64,000 nucleotides of DNA from Nonomuraea candida (lineage in GTDB: Bacteria; Actinomycetota; Actinomycetes; Streptosporangiales; Streptosporangiaceae): assembly GCF_000725485.1 (NCBI RefSeq), contig NZ_JOAG01000005.1, positions 248,001 through 312,000 of the forward strand, written 5' to 3'. The notes beneath the pieces were generated by a model that was given only the letters and a program-made list of their open reading frames with translations, was not told the origin of the DNA and ran no database searches. Positions 16,812 to 26,398 of this stretch are shown here, piece after piece. The position numbers and the translations under genes are program-made. The number at the start of each line of letters is the position of its first letter. Within the stretch, counting starts at the first letter, position 1.

Positions 16812-17516
16812 ATGCCGCATCCCGTGATCGCCCTCGTCCTGAGCATGACGAGCACGCTGGTCGCGGCCCCTTCGTCCGAGCCGTCCGTCCGCTATGAGCG
16901 GCCCGGCTCACCACGCGCCGAGCAGGCCAGGGAGCTCCTGAAGGGCAGCGGCGCGCTGAAGACCCGGCTGCGGCTGCCCGCGCCGGTCGAGGTCGTCGCC
17001 CGCGACTGCGACACGCCCACCGCCCGGTGGGACCACGACGAGCGCCGGATCACGTTGTGCTACTCGCTGGTCGACCGGGTGCGCCGCACGGTCAAGGGCA
17101 TCTCCCAGACCGAGGAGGCCGACGCGAAGACCACCCGCGCCCGCACCGACGCCGCGCTGACCGTGCTCTTCCACCAGCAGCTCGGCCACGCCCTGACCAC
17201 CCTCAACGGGCTGTCCGACGAGGAGGGGCAGGCCGACCGGTTCGCCGCGCTGACGCTCGCGGCCGACCGGCCCAAGCGGGTGGTCGCCGCCGCCGAGGCC
17301 CGCCACCTGCTCGCCGGCCACTCGGGCATCGACGGCCTGTCGGGAATGGAGCGCTCGGCCACGTTCGCCTGCCTGCTCTACGGCTCCGCGCCCCAGGCGT
17401 ACGACGCGATCGCCAGGGGCGGCTGGGTGCCGGCCGAGCGCGCGCCGTCCTGCGCCGAGGAGTACAACCGGGTCAAGTCGGCCATCGGTGACAAGGTCGT
17501 GAGATCCGGAAGCTGA
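16812..17516 (+). CDS. DUF4344-like exported protein, metal site degenerate
   Basis: 234 residues from ATG 16812, which has AAGGAG eight bases upstream; MPHPVIALVLSMTSTLVAAP is a signal peptide. The body resembles putative metallopeptidases of the DUF4344 type: RDCDTPTARWDHDERRITLCYSLVDR, then LFHQQLGHALTTLNG, then DEEGQADRFAALTL. Relatives have HELGHAL, a zinc-binding HExxH; here the corresponding residues are QQLGH, so the first His and the Glu are both missing. The second His and the downstream acidic EEGQAD segment remain. It is either a non-catalytic homolog or uses a different ligand set. Followed after 17 bases by a DinB-like gene, perhaps on the same transcript. Confidence 0.72.
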   Translation: MPHPVIALVLSMTSTLVAAPSSEPSVRYERPGSPRAEQARELLKGSGALKTRLRLPAPVEVVARDCDTPTARWDHDERRITLCYSLVDRVRRTVKGISQTEEADAKTTRARTDAALTVLFHQQLGHALTTLNGLSDEEGQADRFAALTLAADRPKRVVAAAEARHLLAGHSGIDGLSGMERSATFACLLYGSAPQAYDAIARGGWVPAERAPSCAEEYNRVKSAIGDKVVRSGS

Positions 17517-17533
17517 GGGGTAGCGTCCCCGGT

Positions 17534-18238
17534 ATGGCCGAGGACCTGCTCAAAGACTTCAACCCCTTCGACATCTTCGACGCCGAGGCCGCCAGGCTCG
17601 ACCGGTTCTTCTCCGGGCTCGACGAGGCCGGCTGGCGGCGGCCCTCCCGCTGCGCGGGCTGGTCGGTGCGCGACGTGCTGGCGCACCTGGCGGGCGAGGA
17701 GCTCTACAACCACGCCTGCCTCGACGGGACCGTGCAGGACCTGATGGCCCAGGTGACCGCCGAGGGCGTGCGCGGCTACGAGGACTTCAACGAGTGGTGC
17801 GTACGCGAGCGCCGGAACCTGCCGGTGGCTGACGTCCTGGCCGAGTGGCGCGCCAAGAACGGCGAGACCCGCGAGCGCATGCGGGCGCTCGGCGCCGACG
17901 CCACGCTCGACACGATGGCGGGGCCCTACCCGGTGGGGCTGCAGGCCTTCCACTACGACTCCGAGTACGCCACCCACGCCGACGACGTCGGCGCGCCCGT
18001 CTCCGAGGACGAGGCCGACGGCCGGACGTCGTGGCGGGTGGCGGTGGGCCGGTTCGTGCTGGCCGAGCAGGGCGCCAAGGTGCAGGTGGAGCAGACGGCC
18101 GAGCAGATCTGGGCGGCGGTCGACGGGGTCACTGCGTCGCTGTCGTACCCGGAGTTCGTGGCCGCCACGGTGGGGCGGCTGCCGGACTCGCACGAGCTCG
18201 ACCCGCGCATCGCCGGGGCGCTGAGATGCCTGGCCTGA
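17534..18238 (+). CDS. Maleylpyruvate isomerase / DinB-like (mycothiol-dependent) family protein
   Basis: 234 residues. The N-terminal metal-binding four-helix domain is evident: WRRPSRCAGWSVRDVLAHLAGEELYN carries the first His, and LQAFHYDSEYATHADDVGAP carries the second His pair. Proteins of this type are DinB-fold thiol-dependent enzymes; in actinobacteria the cofactor is mycothiol. The substrate is unknown. The ATG follows GGGGTAGCG weakly, and the frame starts 17 bases after the DUF4344-like gene. Confidence 0.85.
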   Translation: MAEDLLKDFNPFDIFDAEAARLDRFFSGLDEAGWRRPSRCAGWSVRDVLAHLAGEELYNHACLDGTVQDLMAQVTAEGVRGYEDFNEWCVRERRNLPVADVLAEWRAKNGETRERMRALGADATLDTMAGPYPVGLQAFHYDSEYATHADDVGAPVSEDEADGRTSWRVAVGRFVLAEQGAKVQVEQTAEQIWAAVDGVTASLSYPEFVAATVGRLPDSHELDPRIAGALRCLA

Positions 18239-18296
18239 GGGCGGCCGGGCTGGAGAGACCTCGTTTCCGGTCGCGCGTGGAAGGAGGGCGGCGATC

Positions 18297-18590
18297 ATGT
18301 GGCTGCGCAACCGCGCGGGCACGGAGCCGGTGACCGCGCGCAGCCCGCTGGGCCTGCGCCGCGTCCTGTCGCTCGTCGTGCTGGCGCTCGCCGTCGTGGC
18401 GGCGGTGGTCTTCGCCGTCCTGGCCATGAACACGGGAGCGGAGGTGTGGCGCTGGGAGGCCGCCATCGCGGCCGCGGTGGCCGTCATCGCCGCCATCGAC
18501 CTGCTGGTGCTGCGACGCCGCCGCGCGGCCGGGCAGCCCGGCTCGCGATCACGTGGTCAGCACGGCGACCAGGAGCAGGAAGATCACTAA
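18297..18590 (+). CDS. Small DUF6343-type membrane protein
   Basis: 97 residues. GTEPVTARSPLGLRRVL at the N-terminus is the family signature, followed by two hydrophobic helices (about 25-45 and 52-70) and an RRRRA basic stretch. The start has AAGGAGG at 18281-18287. The last 42 bases overlap the end of the convergent DUF3040 gene, so the tail after residue 83 is read on both strands. Function unknown. Confidence 0.8.
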   Translation: MWLRNRAGTEPVTARSPLGLRRVLSLVVLALAVVAAVVFAVLAMNTGAEVWRWEAAIAAAVAVIAAIDLLVLRRRRAAGQPGSRSRGQHGDQEQEDH

Positions 18591-18797
18591 AGCGGCGCCC
18601 CAGAGGATGACCCAGACGTGCGTCAGCGCCCACACGCGCACGCTCTCGCCGTACGCCTGCGGCGGCAGGGGCGGCAGCTCCCCGCCCGACTCGATCCTGT
18701 TGATCGCCGCGACGCGTTCGACCAGTTCGGGGTCGTCCCGCTCAAGGGCTCTCTCGATCTCGGCAAGAATGCGGCGTTCCCTTCCGGAGAGACTCAT
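18549..18797 (-). CDS. DUF3040 membrane protein
   Basis: 82 residues from ATG 18797. MSLSGRERRILAEIERALERDDPEL is the hallmark DUF3040 N-terminus, with one membrane helix near the C-terminus (WVILWGAALVIFLLLVAVL). These short proteins are widespread in actinobacteria and have no known function. The 3' end overlaps the convergent DUF6343 gene by 42 bases. Confidence 0.85.
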   Translation of the reverse strand: MSLSGRERRILAEIERALERDDPELVERVAAINRIESGGELPPLPPQAYGESVRVWALTHVWVILWGAALVIFLLLVAVLTT

Positions 18798-18833
18798 CGC
18801 ACCACCAGTTGCTCTCACGCCGGTGCCCCTCTT

Positions 18834-18983
18834 TTACCCCGGCACCGCCCCCGGCATGCCCGCCCTTGACCCGCGCCTGGGCGCCGGAGGCCGCCCGGCG
18901 TACACGTCGGAGCCCCCGCCCGCGCCGGCGACGAGGATGCGGTCTGCGCTCTTCAGCCGGGCGGACAGGGGCGAGTCGAACAT
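18834..18983 (-). pseudogene. DUF1152 gene remnant (first ~30 residues only)
   Basis: The frame from ATG 18983 reads MFDSPLSARLKSADRILVAG then AGGGSDVYAG, which is the conserved start of DUF1152 proteins (normally about 300 residues; the glycine-rich loop is nucleotide-binding-like). After residue 30 the similarity ends and the frame stops at residue 49. The rest of the gene is not found downstream, where the DUF3040 gene lies. It looks like the stub left by a deletion, though an intact start and frame mean a short peptide could still be made. Confidence 0.6.
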
Positions 18984-19027
18984 GCGTCACATCTTGCCGG
19001 AACGGGCCTCACCGTGACGGCCGATCA

Positions 19028-19276
19028 TCAACGCGACTTGCCGTAGCGCTGGTTGAAGCGCTCGACGCGGCCCGCGGTGTCGAGGATGCGGCCGCGGCCC
19101 GTGTAGAAGGGATGGCTGGCGGAGGAGACGTCCACCTCGACGACGGGGTAGGTCCTGCCGTCCTCCCACTCGGTGGTCTTGTCGCTGGTCAGGGTCGAAC
19201 GGGTGAGGAAGGCGAAGCCGGCGCTCGGGTCGCGGAAGACGACGGGGCGGTAGGCGGGGTGCAGGTTCTTCTTCAT
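19028..19276 (-). CDS. rpmE2: Ribosomal protein L31, type B (zinc-independent paralog)
   Basis: 82 residues. [20 protein letters not shown] and [13 protein letters not shown] are the L31 type-B signatures. There is no cysteine, so the zinc ribbon of the ordinary L31 is missing. Such copies replace the zinc form in ribosomes under zinc starvation and free zinc for other uses. A 15-base Zur-like palindrome lies 17 bases upstream of the ATG, in keeping with the known repression of this paralog by Zur. The gene is divergent from an MFS gene. Confidence 0.92.
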   Translation of the reverse strand: MKKNLHPAYRPVVFRDPSAGFAFLTRSTLTSDKTTEWEDGRTYPVVEVDVSSASHPFYTGRGRILDTAGRVERFNQRYGKSR

Positions 19277-19292
19277 GCCCCCTGCAACCAGG

Positions 19293-19307
19293 TGATAACC
19301 GTTTTCA
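19293..19307. promoter_or_regulatory. Zur box upstream of rpmE2
   Basis: TGATAACCGTTTTCA; palindromic ends TGA/TCA and a 7-1-7 layout as in the Streptomyces Zur consensus TGAAAATGATTTTCA (11 of 15 match). Confidence 0.6.
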
Positions 19308-19538
19308 TTCCCGCGCTTCGGGCTCCAGCGTGCCGCCCTCGCCCGCCTCCGCGGTCCTGTCGTCGTCCAGGCGCCGTTCGACCACCGCCCTTCCGATGCC
19401 GCGCCCGCCGCCGGTCCCCACATACGAAAACTCATGATCGACGCTATGCCGCCACATCCGCATTTCGCGGAGATTATTCGCCGACGAAGTGACCTTTATC
19501 ACCGAATTCGCGGAATATCAGCGGGAACGAATCATGAT

Positions 19539-20726
19539 GTGATCGCTCCGGCCGCACCAAAGGCTCCCGTGGGGATGATCGGCGCACTCGCGATCACTCA
19601 GACCGCCGGATACGGCATTCTCTATTACGCGTTCTCCGTATTCATCCCGCCCATGTCCCGGGAGCTGAACGCCGGCGTCGCCCAGCTCACCGGCGCGATC
19701 ACGCTGTGCGTGCTGGTGTCCGGGCTCGTGGCGCCGCTCGTCGGCCGCTGGCTGGACCGGCACGGCGGGCGCGCGCTGATGACGGCCGGCTCCGCGCTGG
19801 GCGCGCTGGCGGTGCTGGCCTGGTCGCAGGTGCGCACGGTGACGCAGCTCTACCTCGTGTGCGGGGTACTGGGCGTGGCCTCGGCCATGGTGCTGTACGA
19901 GGCGGCGTTCGCGGTGATCGTGGCCTGGTTCGACGCGGCCAGGAGGGCGCGGGCGCTGCTCGCGGTGACGGTGGTGGCGGGCTTCGCCTCCAGCATCTTC
20001 CTGCCGCTCACGGGGCTGCTCGTGGAGCTGTACGGGTGGCGGCACGCGCTGGTCGTCCTAGCCGTCGGCTACGCGGTGACCGCCGTGCCGCTGCACCTGC
20101 TCGCCGTACGCGACCGGGCCGCCCCGCCGCACGCCGGCCGGCGGGAGATCGTGGGCGCGGCGCTGCGCGAGCGGCCGTTCTGGCTGCTGGCGGCGGCCTT
20201 CCTGACGCAGACGGGCGCGGTGGCGGTCATGGGGGTGCTGCTGGTGACGTACCTGATCGTGCTCGGGCACCCGCCCGTGTTCGCGGCGGGCGTGGCCGGG
20301 CTGCTCGGCGTGCTCTCGGTGACCGGGCGGCTGGTCACCACCGGGCTGCAGGCGCGCTGGCCGGTGGCGCTGATCACGGCGGCCATGTTCGGGCTGCAGG
20401 CGCTGGCGGCCGTGCTGCTGCCGCTGGTCGGGCGGAGCACGGCCGGGGCGGTCGTGGCGGTGGTGCTGTTCGGGCTGGGGTTCGGGGTGGCCACGATCGC
20501 CCGCCCCGCCCTGCTGGCCGACCGGTACGGCACGGCCGCGTACGCGTCGCTCAGCGGGGCCCTCGCACTGCCCATCATGATCGCCAAGGCGGTGGCGCCG
20601 CTGCTGGCGGCCGGGGTCGCGCAGGTCGCGGGTTACCCGGCGGTGATGGGCGCGGTGGCGGCGGCCTGCCTGCTCGGCGCCCTGTCCCTGCTCGCCTACG
20701 CCAGATCCCGCCCGGCCCCCGGCTGA
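19539..20726 (+). CDS. MFS transporter
   Basis: 395 residues from the proposed GTG at 19539, with about 12 hydrophobic segments. The loop GRWLDRHGGRALM is the MFS motif A region, and ITQTAGYGILYYAFSVFIPPMSREL is the first helix pair, similar to oxalate/formate-antiporter-like and monocarboxylate-type MFS proteins. The frame is open back to an ATG at 19434, but the 105 bases between are AT-rich with a promoter look, so the shorter start is preferred; ATG 19575 is a third option. It is divergent from rpmE2; the Zur box is 230 bases away. Substrate unknown. Confidence 0.85.
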   Translation: MIAPAAPKAPVGMIGALAITQTAGYGILYYAFSVFIPPMSRELNAGVAQLTGAITLCVLVSGLVAPLVGRWLDRHGGRALMTAGSALGALAVLAWSQVRTVTQLYLVCGVLGVASAMVLYEAAFAVIVAWFDAARRARALLAVTVVAGFASSIFLPLTGLLVELYGWRHALVVLAVGYAVTAVPLHLLAVRDRAAPPHAGRREIVGAALRERPFWLLAAAFLTQTGAVAVMGVLLVTYLIVLGHPPVFAAGVAGLLGVLSVTGRLVTTGLQARWPVALITAAMFGLQALAAVLLPLVGRSTAGAVVAVVLFGLGFGVATIARPALLADRYGTAAYASLSGALALPIMIAKAVAPLLAAGVAQVAGYPAVMGAVAAACLLGALSLLAYARSRPAPG

Positions 20727-20844
20727 CGTTCGCCCTCCTGGCCGCGATTGACGGTGGCGGCGGCTACCATCGCGATGGATGCGCCCCGCTCCGCCGTGGG
20801 CGGAAATGACGAACCGTACACCCACGAACACGTAAGGTAGCCGC

Positions 20845-22692
<1,848 letters not shown>

Positions 22693-23117
22693 CCCAGCCC
22701 AGCCGACGCTGGGAGCCGCCCGGCAAGGGCCAGGACGGCAAACCAGCCTGTGAAGCCGGGCGGGAAGGCCAGGGTCCGTGGAATCGGGTGGGGAGGCTGG
22801 GCCCGCGGAGGTGGGCCGGAGGCTGGGTGGTGGCGACGGCCGCACGAAGAACGGTCGTCGCCACCACGTTGGTCGGCCTGTCCGCGCGGCGATCGCGTGC
22901 CGCCCTCGCGGGCTCGGCCGAAAGGTTCAGTCCCCCTGGCACGGTGTGGTCTGCGTGGTCGTTCCGGCCGTGGCCGGTCACCTCATTACCGATCTTCTCA
23001 CCGTATCGGGCAGGACGTCCCTGGTTCGCCAAGAGCGGTGGTGGGATATGTGGTCTGACTGTGCCGTACAGGGTGATCGTACGGCGTGTGGGCGGCTGAT
23101 GTGAGGAGGGCGCCCGC
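22693..23117. other. 425-base gene-free stretch with a 12-base inverted repeat
   Basis: No frame has codon usage or a start that supports a gene. The notable structure is a perfect inverted repeat, GTGGTGGCGACG at 22827-22838 and its complement at 22856-22867, with a 17-base loop. A weak CCAGC/GCTGG hairpin at 22699-22712 may end recQ. Confidence 0.5.
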
Positions 23118-23717
23118 TCAATTGTGGACGAACCAGTCAGGGTGGCGTCCTAGGTAGGCAAGAAGATGGTCCTGCGCGGGCGCGCACTCGGGCACCCTCA
23201 CCGGCGGGGCGAACCTCTGGGGGCGGTCCGCCCGCGTGACGAACAGCAGGGCCAGGTCGAGCAGTTCCTCGGCCAGGAGCGGCGGGATCGGATGGTGCTC
23301 ACCGCACGCCCCGGCCACGTCCCAGGCGTGTACGGAGATCTCGATGGCACCGACCGCGGCCACCATCGGGCTGGTGAGGTGGCGGTCACCGATGGAGACG
23401 GTCCGGTCGGTGAGCAGCGCGGCCCACCGGCCGAGCACCTCCAGGGCGTCATCCCGGAGAGCCAGGGCGGTGGTGTGGGTGGTTTGGGCGGGGATGTGAT
23501 GGGTGGTGGCGGCTTCGTTCAGGGTCTGGAGGGAGTCGTGCATGTGCTCCAGCAGGTGCCGCAGGGTCCAGCCCGAGCAAGGTGTGGGGCGGCATAGGGC
23601 GTTCGGGGTGACGATTCGCAGGCTGCCGAGGGCGTAGTCGATGGCACGCTCCAGTAGTGCCACTCCGGCCGTCAGCGCTCGGTTGGAGTCGGCCGCCAAG
23701 TCCGGTCCTGCGTTCAT
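23118..23717 (-). CDS. TIGR03086-type DinB-like metal-binding protein
   Basis: 199 residues. The four-helix N-terminal domain shows PCSGWTLRHLLEHMHDSLQTLNEA (metal His pair) and IEISVHAWDVAGACGEHHPIP (third His), both standard for the family. The C-terminus PAQDHLLAYLGRHPDW is also typical. Members are thought to be thiol-dependent enzymes related to maleylpyruvate isomerase; no substrate is known. The ATG overlaps the stop of a short upstream frame (ATGA), which implies coupled translation. Confidence 0.88.
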   Translation of the reverse strand: MNAGPDLAADSNRALTAGVALLERAIDYALGSLRIVTPNALCRPTPCSGWTLRHLLEHMHDSLQTLNEAATTHHIPAQTTHTTALALRDDALEVLGRWAALLTDRTVSIGDRHLTSPMVAAVGAIEISVHAWDVAGACGEHHPIPPLLAEELLDLALLFVTRADRPQRFAPPVRVPECAPAQDHLLAYLGRHPDWFVHN

Positions 23718-23899
23718 CGCCACCCCCTGACCACGTCCCCTCGCGCAGCGCCGGCGGCCGGCCGTCGCCGGTCCTCGGCCACGTCCCCGGTGGTCAAGGG
23801 GCGGTGGGCGGCGTCCCGGGGGCCTTGGCGGGCAGGGCCCGGGGGTCGGCAGGCGTGCGGAGTGAGTCGGGCCGGGTGGTGCGCGTCGTGTTCGGTCAT
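23714..23899 (-). CDS. Short basic Pro/His/Arg-rich protein, coupled to the next gene
   Basis: 61 residues (MTEHDAHHPARLTPHA start). The ATG at 23899 has a near-perfect ribosome binding site, AAGGAGG, six bases upstream, and the stop overlaps the ATG of the following gene by four bases. These two facts are the reason to call it; the amino-acid composition is biased and I recognise no family. The function may be only to couple translation. Confidence 0.45.
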   Translation of the reverse strand: MTEHDAHHPARLTPHACRPPGPARQGPRDAAHRPLTTGDVAEDRRRPAAGAARGDVVRGWR

Positions 23900-24217
23900 G
23901 GCGCCTCCTTGCCAAGGCAGACCAGCCAGGGGGCGAAAAGTCATCGCCTTGCCATGGGGGGCCGGGTGCAGGTGGCGGTGGGGCGTTTCCCGGTTCGCGC
24001 AACCACGGCACCGGTGAGCGGTGGCGAGGCCGTGCGGACCCGGCCCACGCGGTTGGAGATCTGACACGACGCCGAGCACCCGTCGCCACTCGCCCTCCCC
24101 GTCTTCGGCACTGGTGGTGATGCCCGTCGTGGTGCAGGCGGTCGCTGAGTGGCAGCGGGGCAAGGGACGGTTGAGGGGGAACCGGTCCGGGAGCCGGGGC
24201 AGCGTGGGCGGTGGCCG
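23900..24217. other. Gene-free stretch
   Basis: Frames on both strands are open by G+C bias but lack a credible start or family. Nothing regulatory stands out apart from the ribosome binding site at its left edge. Confidence 0.4.
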
Positions 24218-24337
24218 TCAGAGGGGGAAGGCGTGGTCGGCGAAACGAGTGGAGGCGTCAGAGGGGAAGGACGTGGTCGGCGAAACGGGTGGAGGCGTCA
24301 GAGGGAGAGGGCGTGGTCGATGAAGCGGGTGACGTCG
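24218..24337. repeat. Three 40-base tandem copies of the lipase gene's 3' end
   Basis: Units begin at 24218, 24258 and 24298 with a period of exactly 40. The third is the true end of the alpha/beta hydrolase gene. All three start with TCA (a minus-strand stop), and because 40 is not a multiple of three, the stops fall in all three frames. Confidence 0.85.
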
Positions 24338-25107
24338 TCCAGGACCTCGTCCTTGTTGGTCTCGTTGAAGACCTCGTGGCGCGCCCCCGGGTAGACGCGT
24401 TCGCTCAGGTCGTCGCCCTTGATCGCCTCGATGCCGACGCGGCTGCCGGCCAGCGGGACGAGCTGGTCCTCCTCCCCGTGCACCCACAGCGTGGGCAGCG
24501 CGCCGAGCGTGCCGCCCTTGGCGATCGTGGCCAGCGTCGTCGCGAACGCCTCCAGGGTCGGCCGCTTGAACGGCCCGTGCCACACCAGCGGGTCCTCGGC
24601 GTACGCGGCGCCCACCGACAGGTCGCGGGAGAGCGTCGCCGGGTCGATCGGCACCTCCGGCGGCTCGTCGTACGCCAGCAGCTCCGGCACGATCGCCCAC
24701 TCACCGAGCACCGGGCCGGACAGGACGAGCGCGTCCAGGCCGGAGCCGTACCGCTGGGCGTAGCGGGCCGCGATCATGCCGCCCATGGAGTGGCCGATCA
24801 CCACGACCGGCACGCCGGGGTGCTCCGCCCTGGCGCGGTCCTCGACGGTGTGCACGTCGGTCACCACGTCCTCGAAGTCCGTCACGAGCGCCCGGTCGCC
24901 CTCCGACTTGCCGTGGCCCAGGTGGTCGAGGCCATAGACGGCGGCGCCGTGGCGGACGAGCCGGTCGGCCACGTACTCGTAACGGCCGATGTGCTCGCCG
25001 TATCCGTGGATGAGGAGGGCGAGGTAGCGTGGCTGCTCGTGGGGCCATTCGCGGGCCGTGATGCGGCCCCTCGTGCCGGTGAAGGGATATTCGCGCGATT
25101 CCGCCAT
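24298..25107 (-). CDS. Alpha/beta hydrolase, monoacylglycerol lipase/lysophospholipase type
   Basis: 269 residues. HGYGEHIGRYEYVADRLVRHG and GLDHLGHGKSEG are the oxyanion and strand-4 blocks of the MGL family. The nucleophile is S107 in GHSMGG, the acid lies in WVHGEEDQLVP and the His in GARHEVFNE. A GAGGAG ribosome binding site precedes ATG 25107. There is no signal peptide, so it probably hydrolyses lipids or lysolipids in the cytoplasm. The final codons FIDHALSL are echoed downstream (see the repeat). Gene stands alone, divergent from ogt. Confidence 0.9.
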   Translation of the reverse strand: MAESREYPFTGTRGRITAREWPHEQPRYLALLIHGYGEHIGRYEYVADRLVRHGAAVYGLDHLGHGKSEGDRALVTDFEDVVTDVHTVEDRARAEHPGVPVVVIGHSMGGMIAARYAQRYGSGLDALVLSGPVLGEWAIVPELLAYDEPPEVPIDPATLSRDLSVGAAYAEDPLVWHGPFKRPTLEAFATTLATIAKGGTLGALPTLWVHGEEDQLVPLAGSRVGIEAIKGDDLSERVYPGARHEVFNETNKDEVLDDVTRFIDHALSL

Positions 25108-25243
25108 GCCTGTTCACTCCTCGCTCCGGGTCACGGTGAGCGTACGCCGTCCATTGTTGATCATCGGGGGCGGGACGCGAAAGAGGGCGCCGCGAGGTCC
25201 GAAAACCGCTGAAGTGCGGGGGCACGGCGGTGTTGTAGGGAGT

Positions 25244-25735
25244 ATGGACATCTACACGACGATCGACAGCCCGCTGGGCGAGATCCTGCTCGCCGGGGAC
25301 GGCACGGCGCTGACCCGCGTGTCGTTCGACGTGACCTCGGCGCGGGCGGGGCGGCGGCGCGAGCCGCGCGCGTTCGCCGAGGCGGAGCGGCAGCTCGGCG
25401 CGTACTTCGCGGGCGAGCGCACCTCCTTCGGCCTGCCCCTCGCCGCACGCGGCAGCGCGTTCCAGGAGCGGGTGTGGGCGGAGCTGGCGCGGCTGCCGTA
25501 CGGGACCACGACGAGCTACGGGGCGCTGGCCGCGCGCATCGGCGTGCCGCCGGACCGGGTCCGCGCGGTCGGCGCCGCCATCGGCGCGAACCCGCTGCTC
25601 GTCGTCCTGCCCTGCCACCGCGTGGTCGCCGCCGACGGCGCGCTGACGGGATACGCCGGCGGCCTCGAACGCAAGCGCGAGCTGCTCACCCTCGAAGGCG
25701 TCCTGCAGCCGGCGCTCTGGAGCGTGATGCCGTGA
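25244..25735 (+). CDS. ogt: Methylated-DNA--protein-cysteine methyltransferase
   Basis: 163 residues. The acceptor cysteine is C124 in VLPCHRVV, and the recognition helix block is YGTTTSYGALAARIG followed by RAVGAAIGANPL, as in Ogt/AdaB proteins. It repairs O6-alkylguanine by moving the alkyl group to itself. ATG 25244 is preferred over the open frame upstream because MDIYTTIDSPLGEILL is the family start. The stop overlaps a GTG of the next frame (GTGA). An alkB gene follows, making an alkylation-repair operon. Confidence 0.95.
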   Translation: MDIYTTIDSPLGEILLAGDGTALTRVSFDVTSARAGRRREPRAFAEAERQLGAYFAGERTSFGLPLAARGSAFQERVWAELARLPYGTTTSYGALAARIGVPPDRVRAVGAAIGANPLLVVLPCHRVVAADGALTGYAGGLERKRELLTLEGVLQPALWSVMP

Positions 25736-26398
25736 CGGCGGAGCTGATGGGGGTGGCCGAGCTGACGAAGGCGGTCGAGCCGGCCAAGGCGGTCGAGCCG
25801 GCCAAGGCGGTCGAGCCGGCCAAGGCGGTCGAGCCGGTGCGGGCGGTCGAGCCGGTGCGGGCGGTCGAGCCGGTGCGGGCGGTCGAGCCGGCCAAGGCGG
25901 TCGAGCCGGCCAAGGCGGTCGAGCCGGCCAAGGCGGTCGAGCCGGCCAAGGCGGTCGAGCCGGTGCGGGCGGCGGGCGGTCGAGCTGGCGAAGGTGGTCG
26001 AGCTGGTGCGGGCGCGGCGGCCCCGCACGATCGTGATCGGGCACGGCCGGGACGCCGCCCCCGTCGCCGAGGCGTTCGCGCGGGCGTGGCCGGGCATCGT
26101 GCTGGACGTCGTGAGCTGGCCCGAGGAGGCGGCCTCCTGGTTGCGGCAGGCCAGGCGGTTCACGGCCGGCGAGCCCGACGCCTGGGTGGTGGCCGGCGCC
26201 CCGCGCGGATGGGCGGGGATGAGCGAGCGGCTGCGGCGCAGCACCGGCTGGGACCCGGCCCGTACGTACGGCTTCGCGGCCACCGCGGGCGCGGTCGCCC
26301 TGGCCCCGCCGGGGACACTGGAGGGCATGCGCGGCGCCGACCACGACGGGAACACCTGGCGCATCGGCCGTAACGTGATCTTCCGGGAGCCGTCGTGA
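25732..26398 (+). pseudogene. Gene between ogt and alkB, frameshifted next to a hexapeptide repeat array
   Basis: A GTG at 25732 overlaps the ogt stop, and the frame starts VTAELMGVAELTK, then reads 11 AVEPAK/AVEPVR hexapeptides. A 7-base insert (25969-25975) then throws the frame off. The downstream part continues in another frame as VVELVRARRPRTIVIGHGRD and runs to 26398, ending in a four-base overlap with alkB. That part (about 130 residues, with DAWVVAGAPRGWAGM and DHDGNTWRIGRN) looks like real coding sequence, but I recognise no family. Either the gene is broken, or translation restarts at GTG 25994, which lacks a clear ribosome binding site. A sequencing or assembly error in the repeat is possible. 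Confidence 0.6.
25753..26011. repeat. 18-base tandem repeat array (about 14 units)
   Basis: Eleven exact-period units begin at 25771 and every 18 bases to 25951. Two versions alternate: GCGGTCGAGCCGGCCAAG (three, then four copies) and GCGGTCGAGCCGGTGCGG (three, then one). Degenerate units flank them at 25753, 25976 and 25994. The unit encodes AVEPAK or AVEPVR. Confidence 0.95.

Noticed and set aside
19464..19514. TTCGCGGA direct repeat ahead of the MFS gene as an operator
   Set aside because: Only eight bases, 43 bases apart, not palindromic; too weak to call.
23900..24163. Upstream extension of the 61-residue frame to a 149-residue protein
   Set aside because: The strong ribosome binding site lies at the inner ATG, and the extra residues have no family or bias typical of coding.
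25686..25949. Minus-strand frame with repeated AGSTAL units opposite the 18-base repeat array
   Set aside because: It is only the reverse reading of the array; the plus strand has the operon overlaps and the flanking protein.
25753..26011. CRISPR array
   Set aside because: The repeats are directly adjacent 18-base units without spacers, and lie in a coding frame.
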